This document shows positions 51,502-61,070 of a stretch of DNA of 64,000 nucleotides, piece by piece; the stretch's first letter is position 1; each line of letters starts with the position of its first letter. Made by a program: the position numbers and the translations under genes. The notes beneath the pieces were generated by a model, which saw nothing but the letters and a program-made list of their open reading frames with translations, did not search any database and was not told the origin of the DNA. The stretch lies in contig NZ_CP049868.1 in the NCBI RefSeq assembly GCF_011303555.1, positions 5,642,001 to 5,706,000 of the forward strand, read 5' to 3'. This DNA comes from Pedobacter sp. HDW13. GTDB lineage: Bacteria > Bacteroidota > Bacteroidia > Sphingobacteriales > Sphingobacteriaceae.

Positions 51502-54162
51502 TTATTGGTATGTGCTGTAAAAACCTTGTCTTTTGCTCAATTTTAAATCCTGTAGTATCGATGCTTTTACTTTAATCGTTACAGAATAACTTTTGTAAGC
51601 ACCGTAGGGTACCCAGTTTACACTCATATCCCAGCAATGTAAATCGCGATAAATGGCCAAGTTCATAGGTGTTAAGCCTCTGTTTTTAAAATCGTAACCA
51701 GAGTTAAAGGTAACTTTCCATTTAGGCGTTAAATTAACATCGCCATTAAAATTCAGTGTATTAGAAATGGTTGTACGATTTCCATCATTCGAATACTGAA
51801 AACTATAAGAGAACGAAAAATTCCAAGGAATATTGAAATCAACAAAAGCATTCGGATCACGGCTAATGGCGGCCAATTGTTCCGACTGAATATCGGTCAG
51901 GCCTTTTTTATTCGCAGCTTCTCCTAATTTATCGTTAGCCTCGTTCTTGCGTTTTAAAGCTTCAGGGTTTAAGCTGTAATCGAACGAGAAACCAAGGTTT
52001 GCCAAACGTGGCAATATTTTTCCGCTCTGCCAGAAATAACGGTCCTGCCTGATCAACAAGTTGGAGCCAGGAATGGTATCGGGTCTAAGTGAATAAGGGT
52101 CCAAGGTACCATTATAGTTGATTCCCAGCTTATCTGTAAACTGAGATCGACCACTAAAACCAATGGTAGATAATTTGTAAGACTTAGCTAAAAAGTTGTA
52201 GGAGCCACTAAAACTCAAGCCCTGTATAATGGGGATTTTTTTTGACCCTGTGCCTGTAGTATCGTTCTTATTCCTCACCTTCAACTCTACCGTATTATCA
52301 ACCCCGAAACCAATTGATGCATTAGGCCCACCGAAAGATCCCTGCTGCGCCATACCATCAAAAATAGAATATTTTAAGGGCTGGCCTCCAGTTAAAATTT
52401 CCTTACCGTTTTGATCGATAGCAGGTCTGTAAGGCCCTGCTCCTGCTTTAGTAAAATCGGGCGAATAAGAGAAAGAAACGTTTGGAGTCATTACATGCCT
52501 TAAGGCCTGAATCTTTCCTTGTGGGTTAAAATCTCTTCTTCCATAAATCTTCGTCGACATACTGGTAGAAAGGCTATAGCTCCCTGCCCTTTTAAAACCG
52601 CTAAGAGTATCTTCTCTAAAGGTATAGGTGTTATCGGCAAACTGGGTGTAACGTCTGTTTACGCTCTGAAAATTCCAGACTTCATTATACGTTCCTCCTA
52701 AACTAAAGTTTAAATATTTTAAGGCTGTGAACGACATATTAACCGGAATGCTGTGTGCAATACCACTTCTTAAACGCTTTAAACCATCGTTATCAAAAAG
52801 TAAACTATCAAAAGTATCAATACTATTTGTTCCCTGAAGACTATAACCAACCGTTATTTTTTGATACCACTTCTGTTCTCCAACAGCATTTTTTTTACTG
52901 AAAGGGTTAAATGTAGGTACGTTAAATGTTACTTCTGGCAACCTAAGTGATATGGCCCTTGTACTTAAAGTCTGATCACTTCTAGCAGCCAAAGACAAGT
53001 TCATGTTGTTTGAAAATGTTTTGGCATAACTGACACTACTACTTGTAGAATTGGTAGAAATTGCATTAATATCGTACGAAGTACCTGCTGCCGTATTTCT
53101 ATAATATCCCCTTTTACCACTCGACACCAACCTTACACTGGCACTGAAAGTCGTACCAGGCTTAGCATTGGCATTTTGGCTATGACTCCAGTTAATACTA
53201 AAGTTTTTGGTTGGGTTTCTAAAAGCCTCAGTTCCTTCCAAACCATCTTTAAAGCTGGAGTAAGACAGGTTAATGTTACCGTTAAATTTATACCGCTTGG
53301 TGTAATTACTTAATAAACTGGTTTCGTAAGAACCATTGGTATAAATAGAGCCCATTATTTTGGCATCCCAGTAATCGTTTAAGCCAAGATAGTAACCCCC
53401 ATTCTGCAAGAAAAATCCACGGGTTGCATCCTCACCCGGTGTAGGTAATATTACACCAGATGTACGTTTATTCGGCTTTGGAAAAAATGCGAAAGGCAGA
53501 CCAAAAAAGGTTGGAATATCTTCAATAACCATGTAAACCGGGCCGGTGATAATCTGCTTTTCGGTTACAACGCCTTTAGAAATCATTAAACCAAAGTGTG
53601 GATGCGGCAAATTACAGGTACTGTACATCACATTTTTGATATGCAGTTCATCATCTATCTGTTTTTTACTTTGTCCGCCAGAAAAGAACCCACCTTCCTG
53701 TTCAGAGAAAACGCCATAAACCTTGGCCCGTGTAGTTTCCGAATTATAAAAAATAGAATCGGCTATTGCTGTACCGTCAGCACCCGATTTAAAAATTGGC
53801 CTACCAGTATATCTTCCCGATTTCGGATCTTTTACTCCTGTGGCAAAAATCGTATTTTGCTTTTTGTCGTATTTGATATATCCCGCATCAAGTTCAAAAT
53901 CGCCATAAACTACTCTGGCATTTCCGTACAGGTAAACAATGTTTTTATCGGCACTCATCTTCACAGAGTCATCGGCCTTGTATTCGACTTTCTGATCGAT
54001 ACTACTGTTATTTTTGCCCTTTTTAAGGGTTGTATCCTTTTTAGTTGTGTCTTGCTTAATGATTTGCTGCAATGAAAAATGAGAAAATGCGTTAGCTTTA
54101 CTAACAGCAAGTGTTAATAAAATGACAGAAATTAGTAAAATAGAGCTCTTAAGAAGTTTCAA
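51502..54162 (-). CDS. lptD: LPS-assembly protein LptD-like (Bacteroidota type)
   Basis: This 886-residue outer-membrane protein has a signal region, an OstA/LptA-like N-terminal domain (VYLYGNARVVYGDFELDAGY, TIFATGVKDPKSGRYTG, GTAIADSIFYNSETTRAKVY) and a long C-terminal beta-barrel (FFPKPNKRTSGVILPTPGED, then many alternating strands). This is the layout of Bacteroidota LptD, which places lipopolysaccharide in the outer leaflet. It is divergent from the amidase gene at 54237, with 74 bp between starts. Confidence 0.9.
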   Translation of the reverse strand: MKLLKSSILLISVILLTLAVSKANAFSHFSLQQIIKQDTTKKDTTLKKGKNNSSIDQKVEYKADDSVKMSADKNIVYLYGNARVVYGDFELDAGYIKYDKKQNTIFATGVKDPKSGRYTGRPIFKSGADGTAIADSIFYNSETTRAKVYGVFSEQEGGFFSGGQSKKQIDDELHIKNVMYSTCNLPHPHFGLMISKGVVTEKQIITGPVYMVIEDIPTFFGLPFAFFPKPNKRTSGVILPTPGEDATRGFFLQNGGYYLGLNDYWDAKIMGSIYTNGSYETSLLSNYTKRYKFNGNINLSYSSFKDGLEGTEAFRNPTKNFSINWSHSQNANAKPGTTFSASVRLVSSGKRGYYRNTAAGTSYDINAISTNSTSSSVSYAKTFSNNMNLSLAARSDQTLSTRAISLRLPEVTFNVPTFNPFSKKNAVGEQKWYQKITVGYSLQGTNSIDTFDSLLFDNDGLKRLRSGIAHSIPVNMSFTALKYLNFSLGGTYNEVWNFQSVNRRYTQFADNTYTFREDTLSGFKRAGSYSLSTSMSTKIYGRRDFNPQGKIQALRHVMTPNVSFSYSPDFTKAGAGPYRPAIDQNGKEILTGGQPLKYSIFDGMAQQGSFGGPNASIGFGVDNTVELKVRNKNDTTGTGSKKIPIIQGLSFSGSYNFLAKSYKLSTIGFSGRSQFTDKLGINYNGTLDPYSLRPDTIPGSNLLIRQDRYFWQSGKILPRLANLGFSFDYSLNPEALKRKNEANDKLGEAANKKGLTDIQSEQLAAISRDPNAFVDFNIPWNFSFSYSFQYSNDGNRTTISNTLNFNGDVNLTPKWKVTFNSGYDFKNRGLTPMNLAIYRDLHCWDMSVNWVPYGAYKSYSVTIKVKASILQDLKLSKRQGFYSTYQ

Positions 54163-54236
54163 ATTCGTATTTGAATGTTATTTTTGCACAAATGTTTAAT
54201 CAAAAACGTTCAAAATTAGTGAAAAATATACCATTG

Positions 54237-55100
54237 ATGTATCTTAAATCCATTTTAACATTTATTATTTGCTTTACGCTATCAAACTCATTTGATAATC
54301 AGGCTTTTGCGCAGGAATATAAAATTAAAACAATTGTAATTGATGCCGGCCATGGCGGTAAAGACGGCGCTACACATGGCGTTTATTCGAAGGAAAAAGA
54401 CGTGGCCCTAAAAACAGCTTTAAACCTTGGCCGGGCGCTTCAGGATAGCCTGAAAGATATCAAAGTGATCTACACCAGAGAATCGGATGTGTTTATTCCG
54501 CTTTATGAGCGTATTAATATTGCAAACAACTCAAAAGCCGATCTTTTTATCTCCATTCACTTAAACGATATGCCGGTTCGCGTTTCGCGGGTTGTTGATT
54601 ATTATAAAAAAGTTCGGGGCAGAAAAGTTCCGGTTTATAGAACCGTTACTTCCAAAAGCACTTCTACCCGTGGCACTGAAACATTTGTATCGGGAACAGG
54701 ACGTTTGGGCGAACAGGACGAAGTAATTAAACGGGAGAACGCATCTATGTTTCTGGAGGATAACTACCAGAAAAACTACGAAGGCTTTATTGCCAATACC
54801 CCCGAAAACGATATTATGTTATCTTTAATGAAACAAACCAACAGAGACAGGAGTTTAAAGTTTGCTTCTATGCTTCAACAAGAGTATGTTAACGCAGGAC
54901 GCATTAACCGTGGCGTACAGGAAAAGAGCTTAGCTGTACTTGCAAGGGCAGCAATGCCGGCGGTTTTAACCGAAATTGGTTTTGTTAGTAATCCAGATGA
55001 AGAAGATTATATGAACTCGCCAGAAGGGCAGAAAGAGATAGTTGATGGTATTATTAAGGCAATTAAAAATTACAGGCGTATAGCTGAAACATCATTTTAA
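54237..55100 (+). CDS. N-acetylmuramoyl-L-alanine amidase, paralogue 1
   Basis: With the start at ATG 54237 the protein is 287 residues and has a signal-like segment MYLKSILTFIICFTLSNSF...AFA; an in-frame ATG at 54171 would add 22 polar residues and hide it. The Amidase_3 zinc motifs are IKTIVIDAGHGGKDGATHGV (His), YTRESDVFIPLYERINIAN, DLFISIHLND (His) and MPAVLTEIGFVSNPDEE (Glu). It cleaves the amide between MurNAc and peptide in the periplasm. A paralogue follows after 14 bp. Confidence 0.93.
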   Translation: MYLKSILTFIICFTLSNSFDNQAFAQEYKIKTIVIDAGHGGKDGATHGVYSKEKDVALKTALNLGRALQDSLKDIKVIYTRESDVFIPLYERINIANNSKADLFISIHLNDMPVRVSRVVDYYKKVRGRKVPVYRTVTSKSTSTRGTETFVSGTGRLGEQDEVIKRENASMFLEDNYQKNYEGFIANTPENDIMLSLMKQTNRDRSLKFASMLQQEYVNAGRINRGVQEKSLAVLARAAMPAVLTEIGFVSNPDEEDYMNSPEGQKEIVDGIIKAIKNYRRIAETSF

Positions 55101-55114
55101 CAAACCCATTTTAA

Positions 55115-55891
55115 ATGAAGATTAAACTTCTGGTTAGCCTATTTTTTCTTTCGGTAATAGCTGTTACACATACATTTGCACAGGGATACAAAATTAAAAC
55201 CATTGTGATCGACCCTGGTCATGGTGGCCGAAAGCCAGGTGCATCGGGCAGTTTCTCAAAAGAAAAGGATATTTCATTAAAAGTTGCGCTAAAATTAGGC
55301 GATATATTAAAGGAAGAACTGCCGGATATTAAAATCATTTACACTCGAAAAACCGACATTGATGTTGACTTATACAGACGGGCAGAAATAGCCAACGAGG
55401 CCAACGCCGATTTGTTTATTTCGATTCATTGCAATTCTATGCCGCCAGGCAACAAACACATTAAAGGTGTAGAAACATTGGTTGCCGGCTCCCACCGCTT
55501 AAAGGAACAGGATGCTGCCATCCGCGAAAACGCCGATATCAAACTTGAAAAAAACTATAAAACCAAGTACGATGGCTATGACCCAAACAATCCGAGTAGC
55601 TTTATACTGCTATCTTTACTAAAAAACACATTTCGTGATAAAAGCATTAAATTTGCCAAACTAATCCAAAACAGCTACATCAGCAGGGATGAAAGATTAA
55701 GCCGTGGTGTTAAAGAACAAGGCGTGCTGGTATTACAACGTTGTGGTATGCCTGCTGTATTAACTGAGGTTGGTTTTATTTCAAATTCTGACGAAGAGAA
55801 GTATATTAATTCTGCAAAAGGTCAGAGTGAAATTGCCAATTCTATTTTAGATGCAATAAAAACATATAAAAAAAATATCGAAGTTAAATAA
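55115..55891 (+). CDS. N-acetylmuramoyl-L-alanine amidase, paralogue 2
   Basis: This 258-residue secreted amidase is closely related to the preceding one: signal MKIKLLVSLFFLSVIAVTHT...AQ, IKTIVIDPGHGGRKPGASGS, YTRKTDIDVDLYRRAEIANE, DLFISIHCNSMPPG and MPAVLTEVGFISNSDEE. Tandem duplication is likely. The genes may form one operon with mlaD downstream. Functional difference between the two is unknown. Confidence 0.93.
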   Translation: MKIKLLVSLFFLSVIAVTHTFAQGYKIKTIVIDPGHGGRKPGASGSFSKEKDISLKVALKLGDILKEELPDIKIIYTRKTDIDVDLYRRAEIANEANADLFISIHCNSMPPGNKHIKGVETLVAGSHRLKEQDAAIRENADIKLEKNYKTKYDGYDPNNPSSFILLSLLKNTFRDKSIKFAKLIQNSYISRDERLSRGVKEQGVLVLQRCGMPAVLTEVGFISNSDEEKYINSAKGQSEIANSILDAIKTYKKNIEVK

Positions 55892-56054
55892 GTGGCATTA
55901 TAAATGATAGTTATTTTAACTTTGCAGAAAATATAGAACATATACCAAACAATTAATGCTGGCTTTGTGTATTTATAAAGTTTAGCTTAAAAAATAAATT
56001 ACGCTCTACAAGTTTAGATTGATAACAAAACTTGTAGCCATTAAAGAAACACTC

Positions 56055-57008
56055 ATGAAGATTAAGAACGAAACCAAAGTAGGTATTTTAGCTGCATTTG
56101 CCATTGCTTTATTAATAATTGGATATAATTTTTTAAAAGGGAATTCTATCTTCTCAAACGAAACTACTTTATTTGCCAAATATACCAGAGTAGATGGTTT
56201 AACGGTATCTAAACCCATACTGATTAATGGTTACCAAATTGGCCGGGTGGCAAAACTCGAACTTCAAACCGATGGAACTATTATTGCCACTTTAAGTATA
56301 AACAGCAAATATGAAATTCCTGAAAACAGTATTGCACGTTTAGAAGGTACAGATTTATTGGGTAGCAAAGCAATTGTAATGTCGTTAGGTAATTCTAAAA
56401 AAATGGCCGAAGATGGTTACACTTTAAATGCAAATGTAGAAAAAGGACTAATGGAGCAGGTTCAGCCGGTACAAAAGAAAGCTGAATTGATTATTGGTAA
56501 AATGGATTCTATTTTAAGCAGTGTAAACTCAATCCTGAATCCTAACTTCCAAAAAAATGTTGACAAAAGCTTTAACAGTATTGCCGGTACTTTAGCTTCG
56601 TTAGAAACCACATCGAAAAAAGTAGATGGTTTAGTAGGATCTGAAAGTGCACGTATTGAAGCTATTTTTAAAAATGTTGAAGGTATTACAGCTAACCTGA
56701 ACAACAATAACAAAAAGATTAGCGATATCTTAACTAACATTAACACCGTTACCGATAAATTTGCAGCAGCTAATTTTAAACAAACATTAGATAACGCCAA
56801 CAATGCTATTGCCGATTTACAAAGTGTAATTTCAGGTATTAAAGATGGTAAAGGAAGTTTAGGTTTATTATTGAACGACAATAAAATGTACGAAAACTTA
56901 AACAACGCTTCTAAAAACCTGGATGCATTAATGATCGACTTAAAAGCCAATCCAAAGCGTTATGTTCACTTCTCTGTATTTGGAGGTGGTAACAAAAAAG
57001 ACAAGTAA
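56055..57008 (+). CDS. MlaD/MCE-family lipid-transport protein
   Basis: From the ATG at 56055 the protein is 317 residues, with a transmembrane anchor (GILAAFAIALLIIGYNFLKG), an MCE domain (about 40-115; FAKYTRVDGLTVSKPILING, ATLSINSKYEIPENSIARLE, GTDLLGSKAIVMSLG) and a long helical, coiled-coil-like tail. MCE proteins form hexamers that carry phospholipids between membranes. An upstream in-frame ATG at 56019 is less likely because it precedes the charged MKIKNE start. MlaE and MlaF partners are not in the window. Confidence 0.93.
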   Translation: MKIKNETKVGILAAFAIALLIIGYNFLKGNSIFSNETTLFAKYTRVDGLTVSKPILINGYQIGRVAKLELQTDGTIIATLSINSKYEIPENSIARLEGTDLLGSKAIVMSLGNSKKMAEDGYTLNANVEKGLMEQVQPVQKKAELIIGKMDSILSSVNSILNPNFQKNVDKSFNSIAGTLASLETTSKKVDGLVGSESARIEAIFKNVEGITANLNNNNKKISDILTNINTVTDKFAAANFKQTLDNANNAIADLQSVISGIKDGKGSLGLLLNDNKMYENLNNASKNLDALMIDLKANPKRYVHFSVFGGGNKKDK

Positions 57009-57028
57009 TTATTTTTAATAAATTCGGA

Positions 57029-57050
57029 AGCCCTGGAGAAATTCAGGGCT
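57029..57050 (+). terminator. Terminator after mlaD
   Basis: AGCCCTG and CAGGGCT pair around GAGAAATT and are followed by a run of T. It ends the amidase-MlaD transcription unit. Confidence 0.85.
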
Positions 57051-57179
57051 TTTTTTGTGCTCAATTGGCGGAGAAATTTATGTTAACCATATAAGCATAT
57101 AAGGCGATGTAAACTCAAATGTTTCTGACATGAATTATATGGTTAAATAATAGCAAATAGGTTAACACAGAATACCTTT

Positions 57180-58085
57180 TTAAAGCTGAAAAGTCCTCCC
57201 CTCTACTGCCAGCTCGGTATTATCAAAACCAGCCTGAGCCTCTTCGAAAAGCATTTGTAAAGTTTTGTAGCGTGATGAGAAATGGCCGATCAACAATTTC
57301 TTTGCGCCTATGGTTTTAGCAACCTCAGCAGCTTGTAGTGCAGTAGTATGATGTGTTTCTCTGGCCCTATCCAACAAATCGTGCATAAAGGTTGCCTCAT
57401 GGTAAAGCGTATCGCAGCCCATTATTGTCGGAAAATAACTTTCATCAAATAAAGTATCCGAACAATAAGCGTATGCTCTGGGTGGATCGGCAGCTACAGT
57501 ATAATCGGCACTGCGTAAAATTTCTCCGTTAGGCAGCTCAACATCCATTCCTTTCTTGAGGGAGGTATAATAAGCCATCGGAACGTTTTCTGCCTTATCC
57601 TTAATCAGTTTACGCTGCCTTTTCTTTTGCTGAAAAAGGAAACCTGTGGTAGGAATACGGTGATTTAAAACAATGGTTTTTACAATCAGATCGCTGTTTT
57701 CGAAAATCTGTTTCGGTTCATCTGCCTCAATCGGAAAAAACTCTATCGGATAGCGCAAAACCGTATCGGAATATTTAAACTGGATTTCGAGAATTTCGAG
57801 CAGTGGCTTTGGACCGAAAATTTGTATGGGCTTTATCCTGCCGTTTAAATGCAGACTGGAAAGCAAACCAATCAGCCCAAAGTAATGATCGCCATGTAAG
57901 TGGCTGATAAATATATAATCGATGCGGGCGGCTTTTAAATTAAATTTAGCCAGTTGTTGCTGGGTCCCTTCGCCACAATCAATTAAATAGCATTTTTCGT
58001 TACAATTTAAAAGCTGTGCCGATGGATTCCGGTTAAAAACAGGAGTTGCCGAACTGCTTCCTAAAATGGTAACTTCAAATTTCAT
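57180..58085 (-). CDS. rnz: Ribonuclease Z
   Basis: This 301-residue MBL-fold tRNA 3'-processing endonuclease has VTILGSSSATPVFNRNPSAQ, GEGTQQQLAKF, the metal motif FISHLHGDHYFGLIGLL, the TTGFLFQQKKRQRKL exosite region, YCSDTLFDESYF, GCDTLYHEATFM and GHFSSRY. Size and motifs are those of bacterial RNase Z. It lies 71 bp downstream of the STAS gene after a terminator hairpin. Confidence 0.96.
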   Translation of the reverse strand: MKFEVTILGSSSATPVFNRNPSAQLLNCNEKCYLIDCGEGTQQQLAKFNLKAARIDYIFISHLHGDHYFGLIGLLSSLHLNGRIKPIQIFGPKPLLEILEIQFKYSDTVLRYPIEFFPIEADEPKQIFENSDLIVKTIVLNHRIPTTGFLFQQKKRQRKLIKDKAENVPMAYYTSLKKGMDVELPNGEILRSADYTVAADPPRAYAYCSDTLFDESYFPTIMGCDTLYHEATFMHDLLDRARETHHTTALQAAEVAKTIGAKKLLIGHFSSRYKTLQMLFEEAQAGFDNTELAVEGRTFQL

Positions 58086-58102
58086 AATGATGAGATATAA
58101 AA

Positions 58103-58133
58103 AGCCTCGTAGATTTTGAAAAACTACGAGGCT
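58103..58133 (-). terminator. Terminator after the STAS gene
   Basis: On the minus strand AGCCTCGTAG pairs with CTACGAGGCT (10 bp) around an 11-nt loop and is followed by TTTTTATAT. The 4 bp nearest the loop are AT-rich. Confidence 0.8.
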
Positions 58134-58156
58134 ATAATATTATTGGATAATATAGA

Positions 58157-58534
58157 TTATTTAGCGCCTCTGAATTCTTTTTCCAGTTCATCCATAAAGA
58201 TGAAATCGGTTGCCTCTTCTAATGTATTAACAAACGTAACAGACTGAAATATGTTTGATAATTCTATAATTGTAGCAAGCTCATCGCTAATTCCAGTTAC
58301 GATAAACAATCCTCCAGCTGCTTTGCAAAGCCTGTCGCCAACCAGTAAACAGCTCAAATCCTGTGCATCATTGCATTCAGTAACGTGGCTAAGATCAACA
58401 ATTATATTTTTAAACCCTTCTGCATTAAGCAAATACAGTTCAGATTTTAAACCGGGGGCATTATCGTTTGTAAACCTGGTTTCTTCCAACCTTAAGCTTA
58501 CATATTTATCGTGTTTATCTACTGAAAATTTCAT
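58157..58534 (-). CDS. STAS-domain protein (anti-sigma antagonist-like)
   Basis: This 125-residue protein has the STAS fold: KFSVDKHDKYVSLRLEETRF, FKNIIVDLSHVTECNDAQDL, CLLVGDRLCKAAGGLFIVTG and the final helix EEATDFIFMDELEK. In SpoIIAA-type antagonists this loop is D-S-S-G-L-G; here it is D-A-Q-D-L-S, so the phosphorylatable Ser is missing. It may act by a phosphorylation-independent mechanism. The gene lies between purC and rnz in the same direction. Confidence 0.85.
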   Translation of the reverse strand: MKFSVDKHDKYVSLRLEETRFTNDNAPGLKSELYLLNAEGFKNIIVDLSHVTECNDAQDLSCLLVGDRLCKAAGGLFIVTGISDELATIIELSNIFQSVTFVNTLEEATDFIFMDELEKEFRGAK

Positions 58535-58578
58535 CTCTCTAATCTTTATTGCACTAATGTATAAATTTCTTTCGGAAA

Positions 58579-59523
58579 TTAAAGTGTTTCAAGTGCCTTT
58601 AAAACATTAGTTTCGATGCGGCTCGAAATGGCATCTGCATCTGCTTTCATAAAGGTCTCACCTACAATCTTTTCGTAAAGCTCGATATAACGCTCCGAAA
58701 TGGAATTTACAATTTCCGGAGTCATTTCTGGTACCACCTGCCCATCTTTACCCTGAAAGCCGTTTTCGATTAACCATTTACGCACAAATTCTTTCGAAAG
58801 TTGCTTTTGTACTTCATTATTATCCTGACGTGCCTGGTATCCTTCTGCATAAAAATAACGTGATGAATCAGGTGTGTGGATTTCATCAATCAGATAAATT
58901 ACGCCATCCGCCTTACCAAATTCATATTTCGTATCTACTAAAATTAATCCGCTTTTTGCAGCAATCTCAGTTCCACGCTTGTAAAGTGCATAAGTATATT
59001 GTTCTAATTTCTCGTAATCAGTTAAAGAAACAATTCCTTTGGCTAAAATATCTTCTTTCGAAATGTCTTCATCGTGACCAACAGCTGCTTTAGTAGTTGG
59101 GGTGATAATTGGTTGAGGCAATTTATCGTTCTCTTTTAAACCATCAGGTAAAGAAACACCACAAACTGAACGTTTACCTGCACTGTATTCGCGCCATGCG
59201 TGACCAGCTAAATAACCCCTGATTACCATTTCTACCTTAAAAGGCTCGCAAATACGACCAATGGTTACCATCGGATCTGGCACAGCTAAAACCCAGTTGG
59301 GCACAATATCCTGTGTGGCTGCTAAAAACTTAGCTGCGATCTGATTTAACACCTGTCCTTTGAATGGAATAGCCTCTGGCAAGACAACATCAAATGCAGA
59401 AATGCGATCTGACACCACCATTACCATAAACTGATCGGCTATAGTATACACATCGCGAACTTTACCTTTGTAAAAATTGCTCTGATTGGGGAAATTAAAA
59501 TGGGTTTCTTTAAGTGCTTTCAT
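58579..59523 (-). CDS. purC: Phosphoribosylaminoimidazole-succinocarboxamide synthase
   Basis: This 314-residue PurC (SAICAR synthase, the longer eukaryote-like type) has NFYKGKVRDVYTIADQFMVM, VVSDRISAFDVVLPEAIPFK, EMVIRGYLAGHAWREYSAGK, ILVDTKYEFGKADGVIYLID and DEIHTPDSSRYFY. It joins CAIR and aspartate in purine biosynthesis. It is the first gene of a run with the STAS and rnz genes. Confidence 0.96.
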   Translation of the reverse strand: MKALKETHFNFPNQSNFYKGKVRDVYTIADQFMVMVVSDRISAFDVVLPEAIPFKGQVLNQIAAKFLAATQDIVPNWVLAVPDPMVTIGRICEPFKVEMVIRGYLAGHAWREYSAGKRSVCGVSLPDGLKENDKLPQPIITPTTKAAVGHDEDISKEDILAKGIVSLTDYEKLEQYTYALYKRGTEIAAKSGLILVDTKYEFGKADGVIYLIDEIHTPDSSRYFYAEGYQARQDNNEVQKQLSKEFVRKWLIENGFQGKDGQVVPEMTPEIVNSISERYIELYEKIVGETFMKADADAISSRIETNVLKALETL

Positions 59524-59629
59524 GAGGCGGTAAAAATAGGAAAAAAGTCGGAAAGTCCGAAGACTGGGATCAGAAGTCCGAAGATATAATTTACTAAAAA
59601 AACAGCAGTTAATAAGCTACGGGTTTAGT

Positions 59630-59908
59630 TCATTTCAGCTTATTTAAAACCTCAATAAAGGTCTTTGTCAAAATGGTGCTGATATTTTCACTTTTCACTT
59701 GAAGCGTGATATGATTATTAATTTTAATCAACTGAAGCCTTCCTTTAAAAATGTGTGCCTCATCAATATTAACAAATTCGAACAGCTTTCTAAGCGTTTC
59801 CTTTTTACAAACCCATTCTTCATTGTTTTTCGAAATGATTAGACGAATGGTATGCGGCAGTTTCTCAAAAGAAAGTTTTAGGTTATTTTCTAAAAAGATA
59901 CTTTCCAT
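59630..59908 (-). CDS. Small protein, unknown function
   Basis: This 92-residue protein (MESIFLENNLKLSFEKLPHT, then IRLIISKNNEEWVCKKETLR) has four beta strands and a C-terminal helix, with no signal or membrane segment. I do not recognise a family. It lies between phoH and purC in the same direction; 59524-59629 before it shows only short repeats such as AGTCCGAAGA. Its real function is unknown. Confidence 0.6.
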   Translation of the reverse strand: MESIFLENNLKLSFEKLPHTIRLIISKNNEEWVCKKETLRKLFEFVNIDEAHIFKGRLQLIKINNHITLQVKSENISTILTKTFIEVLNKLK

Positions 59909-60008
59909 AATAATAATATTAGATGGATAATGTAAGACGGATAATGGTTTTTGAAGGCTTTAACATTTTCCATGCTACATTTTACATCATCCACCTTACA
60001 TCACCCAT

Positions 60009-60967
60009 TTACTGAATATCACCATAAGCTTTAAGAATATCTTTAACCAGTTTATGGCGAACTACATCTTCTCCGCTTAAATAAATAATATCAATACCTT
60101 TAATGTCTTCTAATATCCTTAAACCGTTAAACAAACCCGACATCTGTTTCTTTGGTAAATCTACCTGCGTAACATCACCGGTAACAATAAACTTAGCTGT
60201 TGGCCCCATACGGGTTAAAAACATTTTTAACTGCATATCGGTGGCGTTTTGAGCCTCATCCAATATTACAAAGCAATTATCTAAGGTACGGCCACGCATA
60301 AATGCTAAAGGAGCGATTTCTATCGTACGGTTTTCAATATAAAACTTCAGCTTTTCAGCAGGGATCATATCGTCCAACGCATCGTAAAGCGGACGTAAAT
60401 ACGGATCGATCTTTTCTTTTAAATCACCTGGAAGGAAGCCGAGGTTCTCTCCTGCTTCTACAGCCGGCCTGGTTAAAATGATACGCTTAATTTCTTTATT
60501 TTTCAGTGCCCTTACTGCTAAAGCAACTGCTGTATAGGTTTTTCCTGTTCCGGCAGGACCAATGGCAAATAAAATATCATTTTTAGCAATACTGCTCACC
60601 ATTTTACGCTGATTAGCCGTTCTGGCTTTAACCAATAAGCCATTTGTACCGAAAACAATCACTTCTCCGCCTCCACCAGTTGGCTGTTCGACATCTTTTT
60701 TTGCCAGGTTTGTTGCTTTCGCTCCCAGTATCGATTCTACATCGTTATTGGTTAGCGAACTATATTTTTCGAGGTGAGCGACCAGCTGGTTAAACTTCTC
60801 CTCAAAAGACTTAAGTTCCTGTTCATCACCGAGAACCTTAATATCACTTCCCTCGCCACAAGTTTCAACTTCGCGAAAGCACCTTTAATCATTTCGTAAT
60901 TCTCATTATTCGGCCCCCAAAAGTGAGCAGGATTTACGGTATCCAGAGTTAATTTTAATTCGTTCAA
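60009..60967 (-). CDS. phoH: PhoH-like ATPase, one frameshift
   Basis: The N-terminal frame (60752-60967: MNELKLTLDTVNPAHFWGPN, NYEMIKGAFAKLKLVAR) ends in a foreign-looking tail. The other frame has IGPAGTGKTYTAVALAVRAL (Walker A), IILTRPAVEAGENLGFLPGD, FVILDEAQNATDMQLKMFLT (Walker B) and VTGDVTQVDLP. Adding one G to the GGG on the minus strand (60850-60852) turns VAREV into VARGSDIKVLG and gives a 319-residue PhoH of normal length. A consensus error is likely. The protein is a helicase-like ATPase linked to RNA metabolism. Confidence 0.92.
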
Positions 60968-61070
60968 ACTGTAGTATTTTAAAAAGTTATCGGGGTATAT
61001 TAATTAAAATTTGAATATTTGCAGACGCTTAGGCCTGTACACAAGAATAAGCAATAATAATGAATTTTTA

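Noticed and set aside
53596..54075. A 159-codon plus-strand frame
   Set aside because: It is antisense to the LptD N-terminal domain and shows no domain.
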